A stretch of DNA of 64,000 nt. Origin: Reichenbachiella versicolor. GTDB lineage: Bacteria; Bacteroidota; Bacteroidia; Cytophagales; Cyclobacteriaceae. The notes beneath the pieces are model-generated. The model saw nothing but the letters and a program-made list of their open reading frames with translations, was not told the origin of the DNA and did not search any database. Position 1 is the stretch's first letter. Every line of letters begins with the position of its first letter. This document shows, in pieces, positions 45,546 through 56,200 of this stretch. Both the position numbers and the translations under genes were made by a program. The DNA is taken from NCBI RefSeq assembly GCF_003171675.1, contig NZ_QFZQ01000002.1, positions 620,001 to 684,000 on the forward strand. The letters run 5' to 3'.

Positions 45546-45824
45546 CTATGCTTCAAACATTACCATATTGGAAGCTTGAGACTTGACTCCTCCCAATGAA
45601 AATAAGTTGATATGATGAAGATTATCTCTAGAATTTACTTTATCCAAACGAGTCACAATTTTTTCAACAACATTAGTAAGTGTCTCTCCCTTATCAGCAA
45701 GGATATAGCCATACATCTTTTTCTTTTCTCTCATATGAGCATGAAACTTTACCTGACATTTCCCAGATTTTAATTTTTTAGAACTAATTTTTAAATCATA
45801 CTCACCTCCGATATTAAACTCCAT
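45546..45824 (-). CDS. Small protein of unknown function, candidate XRE/S24 target
   Basis: Ninety-two residues from the ATG at 45824 (MEFNIGGEYDLKISSKKLKS). Strongly basic N-terminal half with strands, then EKIVTRLDKVNSRDNLHHIN and a C-terminal hydrophobic end. No signal peptide, TM segment or known domain is recognised. An upstream in-frame ATG (45845) is less likely. Two near-perfect copies of the XRE/S24 operator lie 77-133 nt upstream, and a half-site overlaps the start, so it may be controlled by the adjacent regulator. Function is unknown. Confidence 0.5.
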   Translation of the reverse strand: MEFNIGGEYDLKISSKKLKSGKCQVKFHAHMREKKKMYGYILADKGETLTNVVEKIVTRLDKVNSRDNLHHINLFSLGGVKSQASNMVMFEA

Positions 45825-45900
45825 TATTACTAATTTATTTATCAATTAAACGATGAAGAGAGCTAATACATTATGCTCTACACTTTATTTGACAATAAAA

Positions 45901-45956
45901 TTAGTAATACCAATTTTAATACCGAAATTAAACACTAATTATTTTAGCATTACTAA
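45901..45956 (-). promoter_or_regulatory. Two further operator-like palindromes
   Basis: TTAGTAATACCAA (45901-45913) and TTAGCATTACTAA (45944-45956) each match 12 of 13 positions, allowing a free centre base, to the XRE/S24 palindrome TTAGTA-N-TACTAA. A half-site TACTAA lies at 45828-45833. All precede the small gene at 45546-45824. Confidence 0.45.
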
Positions 45957-45965
45957 TGATAGTTG

Positions 45966-45998
45966 CTAAAAAAAGGTTTGCCAATTGACAAACCTTTT
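45966..45998 (-). terminator. Intrinsic terminator of the DEAD-box helicase gene
   Basis: AAAAGGTTTG (45971-45980) and CAAACCTTTT (45989-45998) form a perfect 10-bp stem; read on the minus strand it is followed by a T-rich tract. It begins 4 nt past the helicase stop codon. Confidence 0.85.
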
Positions 45999-46001
45999 GA
46001 A

Positions 46002-47216
46002 TTACTTCTTCCTGGAAAATTTTCGACGTCCTCCGCCTCCTGGTTTTCTGGGTTTACGAACATTTTCAGGATCATAAGTAGGTCCCTCACCTAAATCCCC
46101 CGGCAGTTTTATTTGAGTAATTGATTTACCTATGAGTTGCTCAATATTTCTAAATTTGAACATATCGTCCTCATTCACGAAGGTAAATGCAACCCCTTCA
46201 GTTTCAGCCCTACCAGTACGACCTATTCTATGAACATAGTCTTCTGGGTCATTTGGCACATTGTAATTAATAACCATATCAACCCCTTTAATATCGATAC
46301 CACGACTCATTACATCAGTAGCTACAAGAATATTGACCTTTTTATTAACGAAGTCCTGAAGTACTACTTCTCTTTTATCTTGTTCAAGCCCTGAATGGAT
46401 CGGCTCTGCACTAAGGCCCAATTTTTTAAGCTCTCTAGCCACTACATCTACCTCAGATTTTCTTGACAAGAATACAAAGACACTATTTAGCGGTTTAGCT
46501 GTTAAAATATGCTTAATTAATTCTAATTTTTGTCCATCGTAAGCCATACAAGCTGCCTGTACAATAGTTTCTGAAGGCTTAGATATAGCAATATTTACCT
46601 CCTCTGGATCAGTAAGTACTTCTTGGGCAAGTTTTCTAATTTTAGGAGGCATAGTAGCCGAAAAAAGTAAGTTCTGTCTTTTTTCTGGCAGCACTTTCAT
46701 GATTTTTTTGAGATCATCATAAAACCCCATATCAAGCATTCGATCTGCTTCATCAAGTATAAAGTGACGAACTTTCGATAAGTCCACATACTCTTGATTG
46801 ATATGAGCAATTAACCTTCCGGGGGTTGCTATGATTACATTTGCCCCTTTAACAAGTGCTTTCTTTTGGACATCCCAAGACATACCGTCCCCACCACCAT
46901 ATACAGGTAGAGAACTAACATCTACAAAATAACCTAGCCCTTGAATCTGTTGATCGATCTGTATAGCCAGTTCACGCGTAGGAACAACTATTAGAGCATC
47001 AATACTTCCATGATTAGTTTGTTCATTGATCTGCTGTAAGGTGGGCAATAGAAATGCCGCGGTCTTACCTGTACCAGTCTGCGCACAACCTATTAGATCT
47101 TTATTAGATAAAATAATAGGGATAGCCCGAGCCTGAATTGGAGTAGCTTCTTTAAATCCCATCGCCTCTACTCCGTCTAATACTGGCGCGACAATACCTG
47201 CTTCTTTAAAATTCAA
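46002..47216 (-). CDS. DEAD-box ATP-dependent RNA helicase (RhlE-like)
   Basis: A 404-residue RNA helicase for ribosome assembly or RNA turnover. Motifs in order: Q motif (GFKEATPIQARAIP), AQTGTGKT (Walker A), PTRELA, TPGR, DEAD in LDEADRM, SAT, then domain 2 with ATDVMSRGID and HRIGRTGR. A short basic Gly/Arg/Lys tail (RKPGGGGRRKFSRKK) binds RNA. It is a single gene with its own -7 box (47253-47260) and terminator. Confidence 0.95.
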   Translation of the reverse strand: MNFKEAGIVAPVLDGVEAMGFKEATPIQARAIPIILSNKDLIGCAQTGTGKTAAFLLPTLQQINEQTNHGSIDALIVVPTRELAIQIDQQIQGLGYFVDVSSLPVYGGGDGMSWDVQKKALVKGANVIIATPGRLIAHINQEYVDLSKVRHFILDEADRMLDMGFYDDLKKIMKVLPEKRQNLLFSATMPPKIRKLAQEVLTDPEEVNIAISKPSETIVQAACMAYDGQKLELIKHILTAKPLNSVFVFLSRKSEVDVVARELKKLGLSAEPIHSGLEQDKREVVLQDFVNKKVNILVATDVMSRGIDIKGVDMVINYNVPNDPEDYVHRIGRTGRAETEGVAFTFVNEDDMFKFRNIEQLIGKSITQIKLPGDLGEGPTYDPENVRKPRKPGGGGRRKFSRKK

Positions 47217-47252
47217 TACTTTTATATAATGTTGTTGGTTCGTTTAATTGAT

Positions 47253-47260
47253 CAAAGCTA
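47253..47260 (-). promoter_or_regulatory. -7 box of the helicase gene
   Basis: On the minus strand this reads TAGCTTTG, an exact TAnnTTTG match, placing the start near 47248 with a leader of about 31 nt. Confidence 0.45.
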
Positions 47261-47324
47261 GTTGAAAATAATTGATCTTTGAAGATTACTCCTCTAACAA
47301 ACAATTGATTAAATAGTTTTTAGA

Positions 47325-49175
47325 TTAGTGAAAATCATTTTCGATCTCCCCAAACACCTCTACTTCTTCAGAACTTAGTGGGTAACTATTATTTTTCAAA
47401 GTAACATCAGCCATATTCCTTTCAGGATCAATTTCTATAGTTTTTATGTCTTTTAACTTATTAGGAATAGAAAATGAATAATAGTCATTGACCCAAGGCC
47501 AATCTGTAAGTAAAGTCCAATTGTAATCTAGTGGCTTATGTCCAAGAGTCAAACCCGTAGGGATATGATACCATTTAACTTCTCCATTTTTTAGTTCCAC
47601 CTTAATATCAAGTGGCATTGGCATCTCCCCTTCCTTTTGTAGACGAACTCTGGTTTTCTTATCTTGTTCATATACTGCATAAAGTGCATAATCAATGTGC
47701 TTTGTAGTTTTCACCCAGTAATCTAAATACCAATTCAATTCAAGATCACTTTCTTGTTCCAAAACTCTGATAAAATCAACATCATCAGGATGCTTAAACC
47801 TCCATTGATCATAATAACTCAACAGTGCTTTCGCGAAAACATCATCTCCTAGTATATACTTAAGTTGATTTAGAAAAACACAACCTTTAGAATATGCACC
47901 ATAGCTATATGCCTTATTTGTATTAAAAATATCTGCATGGGTAGTCAAAGGCTCTTCCACACCTGACGCGACTAATGTCCTATAATAACCATAAGACCTT
48001 TTGTGAGGATTATCTCCTGTTGAGTCATTGAGTACAAACGCCTCCGTAACGTTAGTAGCATAAGTGGTAAACCCTTCATCCATCCAATAAAGATAACTTT
48101 CATTTGTTGCTAACATCATTTGATACCAACTATGCATTAGTTCATGAACAGTTACTCCCAGCAAGCTTTTCATCTTTCGATGACCTGTAATTAAAGTTCC
48201 CATAGGATACTCCATACCTCCATCTCCCCCTTGAATGACATTGTAAATTGGGTATGGATAGTCTCCAAAATTCTTCTCAATATAAGGCAAGGCCGTCTTG
48301 ACCATTTTTTGCAACTTTTCCCAATAGTCATTGTAAGCAGTATCCTTTCTATAGAAATAATGAAAGTCCAAATCATCTTTCATTTTAACTATTTCATGTA
48401 CGTATGCAGTATCCGCTGCCCACATAAAATCATGAACATTTTCTGCTAAAAAGTGGTATGTAAGTCGACTTTTATCTGGCCTAGTATCAGCATAACCCTT
48501 ACCAATCTCATCAGGATTCTGTAATATCCCTCCTGCTGCTACCGTATAACTACTATCAATAGTGATCTTGACATCAAAGTCTCCCCAAGGGCTATAGAAC
48601 TCCCTTCCTACATATTGATGTGGATGCCAACCATTCCTGTCATATTCAGCTATTTTAGGATACCATTGTGACATAGAGTAGCGGATACCTTCCTTGTTGT
48701 CACGACCTGTTCTACGTATTTGTTTTGGAATTTGGCTTTTGAACTTGATTTCAAAATTAGCTGCGGTACTTGGTAAAATTGCCTTTGGTAATTCAACCTT
48801 CATAATAGTTCCACTGATCGAATATTCAACTGACTGATCATTGTAAGTCAAACTTTCTATCCTGTGATAACCAATTTCATGCTCCTCCAACTTAAAAATT
48901 CGATCTTTAACTCGTCTATCTGGATCTGCAATAGATCTACTTCTGACATCCATCATACTTCCTGGCTGGAAAGCATTGTAATAGAGATGAAAATAAACCT
49001 TATTAAGAGTATCAGGAGAATTATTCGTATAGATCAACTGAAGGTTTCCCTTCATTTGATTTAGCTGTTCATCTACATCGACCTGGATTTTATAGTCCAC
49101 CTGTTGCTGCCAATGACTAGCAAATAAAACAAATGAAAATAGGTGGAATAATGCTGTAAAAGAAAGTGCCTTCAT
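47325..49175 (-). CDS. M1 family zinc metallopeptidase
   Basis: A 616-residue secreted aminopeptidase-type enzyme with a signal peptide (MKALSFTALFHLFSFVLFA). The N-terminal beta domain covers about 25-280. The zinc site is HELMH near residue 340, with the third ligand Glu in WMDEGF about 18 residues on, and GGMEYPMG upstream is the exopeptidase GXMEN-like loop. It acts in the periplasm or at the surface on peptides. No T9SS tail is seen. Possible alternative hairpins lie upstream (49223-49254). Confidence 0.9.
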   Translation of the reverse strand: MKALSFTALFHLFSFVLFASHWQQQVDYKIQVDVDEQLNQMKGNLQLIYTNNSPDTLNKVYFHLYYNAFQPGSMMDVRSRSIADPDRRVKDRIFKLEEHEIGYHRIESLTYNDQSVEYSISGTIMKVELPKAILPSTAANFEIKFKSQIPKQIRRTGRDNKEGIRYSMSQWYPKIAEYDRNGWHPHQYVGREFYSPWGDFDVKITIDSSYTVAAGGILQNPDEIGKGYADTRPDKSRLTYHFLAENVHDFMWAADTAYVHEIVKMKDDLDFHYFYRKDTAYNDYWEKLQKMVKTALPYIEKNFGDYPYPIYNVIQGGDGGMEYPMGTLITGHRKMKSLLGVTVHELMHSWYQMMLATNESYLYWMDEGFTTYATNVTEAFVLNDSTGDNPHKRSYGYYRTLVASGVEEPLTTHADIFNTNKAYSYGAYSKGCVFLNQLKYILGDDVFAKALLSYYDQWRFKHPDDVDFIRVLEQESDLELNWYLDYWVKTTKHIDYALYAVYEQDKKTRVRLQKEGEMPMPLDIKVELKNGEVKWYHIPTGLTLGHKPLDYNWTLLTDWPWVNDYYSFSIPNKLKDIKTIEIDPERNMADVTLKNNSYPLSSEEVEVFGEIENDFH

Positions 49176-49222
49176 GTATAAATTTGATATGAAGGCCGCA
49201 AATTAATGCCGATTAGTTCAAG

Positions 49223-49254
49223 AAACCTCATAGGTTGAAAAAACCTGTAAGGTT
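49223..49254 (-). promoter_or_regulatory. Four-part hairpin region; terminator and possible attenuator
   Basis: On the minus strand the order is AACCT-TAC-AGGTT-TTTTC-AACCT-ATG-AGGTT. Segments 1:2 and 3:4 can pair, or 1:4 and 2:3. The 1:2 stem followed by TTTT is a terminator for the coiled-coil gene at 49262-49591. The alternative pairing could allow read-through into the M1 peptidase gene. Confidence 0.4.
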
Positions 49255-49261
49255 CCTGATT

Positions 49262-49591
49262 TTATGCAGCTTTTTTATTCGACTTTTTCAGTGCTTTAGC
49301 CTCTTCCTTAGCTTTTTTTGCAGCCATTTTCGCTTCTAATTTTGCTTTTTTAGCATCAAGCTTTGCTTTAATGGCTGCTTGTTTAGCTTCTTCTTTAGCT
49401 TTTCGTTCTGCTTCTTTCTTAGCTCTCTTTTCTGCTAGAACAGCTTGTCTCTTCTTTTCTTCTTCAACTTCCTTTTGAAGTTTCAATGTCTCATAGATTC
49501 CCTTTTGGTTCTCCTTTGAGATTCGTGCTATGTACTCCTTTGGCTCTGATTCAAATAATCCTTTTAAGAAGCCCCCTAGTGATTTGAACAT
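49262..49591 (-). CDS. Lys/Ala/Glu-rich coiled-coil protein
   Basis: A 109-residue protein of low complexity. After MFKSLGGFLKGLFESEP the remainder is one charged helix of Lys, Ala, Glu (e.g. RAKKEAERKAKEEAKQAAIK) with heptad-like spacing and a very basic C-terminus (LKKSNKKAA). There is no signal peptide or TM segment. It may bind nucleic acid or a protein partner; function is unknown. Codon use looks like its neighbours. Confidence 0.6.
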   Translation of the reverse strand: MFKSLGGFLKGLFESEPKEYIARISKENQKGIYETLKLQKEVEEEKKRQAVLAEKRAKKEAERKAKEEAKQAAIKAKLDAKKAKLEAKMAAKKAKEEAKALKKSNKKAA

Positions 49592-50267
49592 AAATAATTA
49601 AGATACAGTGATTCTATAAAATGTTGGCAGCAAGTTTAATGGGGGACTACTTGAATAAAAAATCTTGTAGATGAAAATAATTTATTTCAGATAGATAAAG
49701 ACTCATTCTTTCAGCAGAAAACATCTATGTCATACTGAATATTTGACATTATAAAAGAGACAAATACAAACGAATCCATAATCATTTAAGTCTGAATTAT
49801 ACTCTCAAAGACATTCAATTCTATTTGACTCAATAGGTAATTCCCCTAAAAACTTAAACATCAAACGATTTTAATAAAGAATTATTTTGCAATCCAAAAA
49901 ATTGATCGGTTAAAAACGTTTACTCATCGAAAAATAAGCAAACTCTATCTGATTGATTACTTGACACACCCTAAACCTGTCTTCTGACAAATACTGAATA
50001 GTTAAAAATTAAGAGATTATCATAAATCTGTAAATCAGTATAGTCTCTCTATTATGACAATTCTGGCAGGGATATTTTTGTATCATGTTAAATTTTAAAA
50101 AATGCCAGAACATACCGTTTAGTCTAAAAAAATATCAACTATTCAAATCATTAAGTATCACTTCCAATCTTCCCTTCTAACTTTTATTTTTTAGTGTGCT
50201 TAGGCTTTAGTAAGCATCGCAAACTTTAAATAAATCGACTTTACCCGTTACCAATAAACCAATAAAA
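49592..50267 (+). other. 676-nt gap before the giant gene
   Basis: No coding frame or RNA gene is recognised. Near the giant gene it holds a -7 box (50073-50080), implying a 5' leader of about 180 nt, and a 6-bp hairpin TGCTTA (50197-50202)/TAAGCA (50211-50216) within that leader. Confidence 0.45.
50073..50080 (+). promoter_or_regulatory. Putative -7 box of the giant gene
   Basis: TATTTTTG matches TAnnTTTG. The predicted transcript starts near 50085, about 183 nt before the ATG at 50268; no clear -33 TTG. Confidence 0.35.
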
Positions 50268-53200
50268 ATGAAAAGACTTCTACTTTCTATACTCCTTGTC
50301 TGTGCAGGACTTTTTTCACCAAAAGCTCAAACTGTATTCACCTCCGTTGGAGATGGTTCGTTTGTTACAACAGGAACCTCTGTCTGGTCTCCTAGTGCTA
50401 CAGCCTCTGATTTTACTGATGGCCTTAACACCTTTATTGTATCTGATGGTCAATCTATAATAATAGATGGTGGAAGCACTATTAATGTAGCCTCTATTGA
50501 AGTAGGTGCCGGGACTAGTGGTATTTTAACTTTCGGTAATTCTACTACTTCAGCGGAAGTAACAGTATTAAATGATTTCGTTGTTCAAAATGGAGGGACA
50601 TTTCAAGTAAACACAGATGATGGAAATTCACACGACCTACAGATTAATGGTGATATCGTTAATAATGGAGGAAGCTTCACATTAGAGAGTGGCACTGGAT
50701 TGGTAAACACTACACTAGGAGGAAGTACCACAGCCGTACTATCTGGTAGCACAATGACATTCAATGATTTGAGTATAAACGGAGGAGGTTCTGCTATCAT
50801 TCTTTCAACGATAGATGTAAATGGAAACTTTTTGGCTGATGGTAGTGGAACAAAGGTTAACACTACCTCTAATCTCAACTTTGCAGGAGACTTTACTATT
50901 TCAAATAGCGCAATATTTACTGCTACTTATAGCACTCTGAGATTTGACGGGCTTACAGCTCAAAACATCACTTTTACTACAGGAGAAGCGACTTTCAACA
51001 GCATCACTTTTGACAATAGCAACAAAACGGTCACTGGTAATTTGATAACTGATGGAACATTCGAAATTACAGATGATGCAATATGGACAAATACAGGTAA
51101 CGATCACCAAATTGCTAACCTTGAGGTTAAAAATAATTCTGGAATATCATTAAATGGCGGTTCTGTTACTTTTCTCGGGGGTGAAATTCGATTTGGTGAT
51201 GATACAGGCACAGATGGTACGATCACTCTCGGTACAGGAACTAACATAATCATACAAGGAACTGAGTACATTGAACCAGGTGACAATTTGACCATAGACG
51301 GAGACATGGAAATCATTGAAACTGGTCAATTTGTGATAGGTGGAAGCGCAGGAGGCGCGGAAGATTCAAACTTAAATGTATCTGCAGGACATACTCTAAC
51401 TCTTCTGGAAAATGCAGACATCTACTTAAGAGGTTATGATAATTTCCCAACAACGTTTGACACTTATAATTTTGATCAAACAAGTTTAGTAAGATATGAT
51501 CGAGACTATCTTCAAATCATAAGAGGTGAAAACTATTTAGGCAATACAATTACTTTGGGCCGTCTTTACATAAGTCAATCTGATGCTTCTACTCAAGTAA
51601 CCAAACAACTCAACAATACAGAAAACCTAATATTAAGTGGTCAATTTGACTTAGTTAATGGCAGTAGATTTTATGCTTCCCATAGTTGTACTATCAATTT
51701 TGGAGAAGATTTATATATGGATCCCGGCACAGGAGCTGGTGATCCAGTATTTGATGCACAGGAAGCTGTAGTGACCCTTGACGCAAATTTCAACCAAGTG
51801 GTTGATGGACCGCTAAGTGGTTCATACGATGTGGAATCTTGGATCATTACTAACAGCAGTTCCCCTACAGCTATCAAGATTGTTTATATAGATAATAATA
51901 TTTCTATTGATGGGTCATTTTCGATTACCAACCCTAATGGTTCTCCTTCCAACCTATTGGTAGTTGACATTGATGACTTCCAGATTATTGGCGAGCTATC
52001 TAACTCTGACAACTTTACTTTAGGTGCGTATTGTAGAATACAGACTAGTTCAAATGACGCAGATGGATTTGCAGAAGGTTTTGGGGATACAGCTCCAGCA
52101 GATGTAATTTCTATCGATCCTGAGAGTATTATCCGATTTGATAGAAATGGGGACCAGGCTATTCCTAACTTCAATGGAGGTACTTTTGGATCCATTGAAT
52201 TTTCTGGAAGCGGGAATAAATACATCCCATTTGAACAAGTTGGTTTTGACTTTTTTGGTGTTGACCTGAATATAGAAGGAGACGTCTCTAGAATAGGTGG
52301 TAGTCCTGTATTTAGATTTGGTTCTATTGGAGACGCTTTCCAGAGAGATGTGAATCATACAGTATCAGGTGACTGGAACATGGATACAAGATACACTGGA
52401 GATGATGAAACTAATGGCGGCATAGTTGACGCAATTATTACCTTCGATGGAGCAAATCAAACAATTAGTGCTTCTGATTTCGGAAGTGTTGTGTTTGCAG
52501 GCTCAGGTACTAAAACCCTTACTGGCCAACTGCTGATTGACGCAAACCTTACAATCAATGATGGAGTAACTGTCAACGCAGGGTCTGAAGCAATAGATAT
52601 TTTAGGTAACTGGACAGAAAACGGAACCGGTACTTTCACTCAAACGGGATCTACTACAGATTTTATTGGGGGGACTACCCAGAATATAGTAACTACTTCT
52701 AATTCCTACTTTAACTATCTAATCATTGACAATAATTCTTCTGTAGATATTAACTCATCTGTCAATATAAATGGGGACTTAGATATTAGAACGGGGTCGA
52801 TTGACATTGAAGGTGAAACCTTGATTATTGGTAGAGATTTGTGGGTAAGAAGTGGTACGAGTATCAACTACAGCAATGCGACATCTACAATTATTCGTTT
52901 TGATGGAGCTACGGAACAAGACATTCGAAATATAGAAGCTTCTCAAAATTTCCCTACTCTAGAATTTGAAGGAGTGGGTAATAAAGAAATCGTCAACAAT
53001 ATTATGACTATTGAGGGCGATCTTACGATTTCGAACGAATCTACCTTTAACGGGAATGGTTTTCAGATCAACTTTGAAGGTGACAACTGGACGAATAATG
53101 GTAACTTCAACCACACAAACAGTGTAAACTTTGTCAATAATGGAGGTACTACCACAGTAAGTACTTCTACCTTTCATGACATAGATATTGGACAGGGAGA

Positions 53201-56200
53201 TGGTACTCTATCAACTACTGTTTTACTAGCAGGCAACATTTCTCTTGATGGTGAAATGAACATTTTCGCAAACTCTACTCTTGATGTATCTGCAAGCAAC
53301 TATGCCATTACCGTAGAAGAAGACTGGAATAACTACGGATCTTTTGTAGCACAAAATGGAACAGTAACCTTCATTGGTAATGAGTCAGATTTTAGATCCG
53401 TATCAAATTCACTAGCGAATTCGGGGAGCCAAGCAGACAAGGCCTTCTTCAACTTAGTAATAGGCCAAAATACCGATGCTCGCTTTGATATTGAGGATGA
53501 TGGTTTAGGCTTTGCTTTGAACGATCAATTTGATATCCTAAATGATTTAACCATTACTTCTGGATATTTTAGATATAGAATCACTCCATCTGTAGGTACT
53601 GTAAATATTGGCGGTAGCTTGATCAATAGTGGTAACGGTCTTGAATTTAGAAATGATCAAGACAGAATCGTAATGAATGGTAGCTCTGGAACACATGAAA
53701 TCAATTTAGGTGGAGATCAAGTTCGTAATTTCCAAATCAACGCTAGTGGGGCAACTTATCAATTAACTGGGGATTTCAATACTCGAGATGACTCTGACAA
53801 TTCATTTGATATGATTGACGGTACACTCGATCTAAACGGAAATATCTTAACTATTAATCGTGGTGGTGTAGATATGACAGGTGGTACCTTAATTATCGAT
53901 GAAGGTGCATCAATGCTAATAAATGATATAGGGGCCGATCCTAATTTTGATAAATCAGGTGGTACGCTTCAAATTATAGGTATAGATGGTACTCCAGCTA
54001 CACTTAGTGCCGTAGACGCTGGCGGCTTTAATTTCACCCAATCAGGAGGAGATATTCAAGCACAATATTATACCATAGCAAATACAACAACTGATGGTCT
54101 TAGAATAGAAGGAGGTACAATAGATGGAACTTCAACTGGCAACGATTTTAGCAATGGTACTTTTACCTCAGGAGCTGGAACTGCATACCTTACACTAGCC
54201 AATATTCCAATTGGTACTATTTCAGCTAATAACGTAATATTCAATGCGGGCCCATCAAACAATGTAGCTGTAGATTTAGCAAACCAACCTGTAAGTGGAA
54301 GCATCGAATTTATAATTTCAGGAGGTAGTCTTGCGGGAGCTCAAGATGAATTGGATAATCCTGACGGAGGAGCTACTACAGGATTTATTAGATGGGACGA
54401 AGACCCTGGGTTTACATGGGTTGGTGGTACTAGTTCAGCATGGAATGTAGCTGCAAACTGGATAGACACTAGTGGAGATGCTGATGGTATTCCTGACTCC
54501 GATGATATCATTTACATAGAAGCAGGAGCTCCAAATGACCCTATCATAGGAGCTGGTGAAAACTATTCTGTAGCAAGAATTACTATCCGAAACAGCGGTA
54601 ATCTTAGTCTAACAGGAGATGGATCTCTTTCCGTAGATGGAAACTTCACCATATTCTCGGGAAGTACATTAGACATGTCTTCAAGTAGTACTTCTACCCT
54701 ATTTATAGCCGGCTCATGGTCAAATGCTGGTACCTTCAATGAAGGTACTGCCACTGTAACATTTAATGGCACTACAGGCACACACCCTATTACTACTCTT
54801 GGAAATGGTGACCCGTTCTATAATATTGTGATAGATGGAAGCGGAGCTACTTATACTTTAGGGTCAGTATTGACTATTACTAACTCATATTCTCTTACCA
54901 ACGGAACATTCGATGCGTCTAGTGGTTTTGATATTTTCATTAATAACAATTGGTCTGTCAATGGAGGCTCATTTGAACCTGGACAAGGTCGTGTAAGATT
55001 CAATGGAACCTCTGGAACTCAAAGTATATCTGGAGGTACTATGTGGGATATTCTATTTGAAGGTGCTGCTATCAAGAGCATCGACGGAAATATTTCTGCT
55101 GAGGATGATATCGTATTTGCAAGTGGAACTGGTAATGTAGAAGGAAATGACAGAACGATATTTATTGGTGGTGATTGGGATATGCAGCAAGCCGACGCAT
55201 TTGTTTCTGAAACAAGTACTGTGATTTTGAATGGCGCTAATCAAGACCTTGAAGACTCTGGATTTGACCTTAGTTTTCATAACATGATTTTCCAAAACAC
55301 GGGTACAAAGGAGTTTTATAGAAATGCTACTGTATCTGGAGACTTCTCTATCATCTCTGAAAACAACTTTGTTGACTTAAGAGTAGGAACAGTTGTTTCA
55401 ATCACTGGAACGCTTTCACAAACAGGCGGTGAACTAAGAATATTTGACAGTAACTTCCCTACCGCAGGCAGCTATAGCCTGACAGGAGGTGAAGTAGAAT
55501 TTAGAAATGATGGTACCCAATCACTTCCTGCCAATATTACTTTCAACGACGTAGAGATAAGAGATAACGGAGGTGGAGCTACTACAGCTAACTTAACAGG
55601 AAATATTACAGTTGTTGATGATCTTAATCTAGATGATGGGGATGTTACTTTAAACGTTAACGGACATACAATTACACTTGGAGACAACTTGTTTGTGGGA
55701 AGTGATGAAGTACTCAGCTGGGGCAGTGGTACACTTATTCATACAGGAGCTTCTTGGTATATGGATACCCAATTTAACACTACTACAAGAGGATTTGAAA
55801 ACTTGATCTTGCAAGGGACTGGTGTTAAAAGACCTAACTCAGACATATTTGTAGGCGGTAACCTCACCATATCAGATGGAATTGAGTTTGAACAATTTAC
55901 AAGAGCTGTTAGTAATGATGGTGACGGGGTATTTACCATGGAACAAAACACCATTCTTGATAACAGAGTTGTAGGACTTTCTGTTCCTTCAGGCTTTGCT
56001 TCTTATTCAATAGACCCTACTAGTACCGTTCAATTGAATGCTGCTGGAAATCAAACCTTATTTACCCAGTCAGGAACAATTCAATATGGTGAAATATACA
56101 TGAATAGCACAGGTACTGTCACATTAGATGGCAACCTCATTGTTCAAGGAGATTTTGATATGACGAGTAATCCTACACTTGCTGATGCAGGATTTAACAT

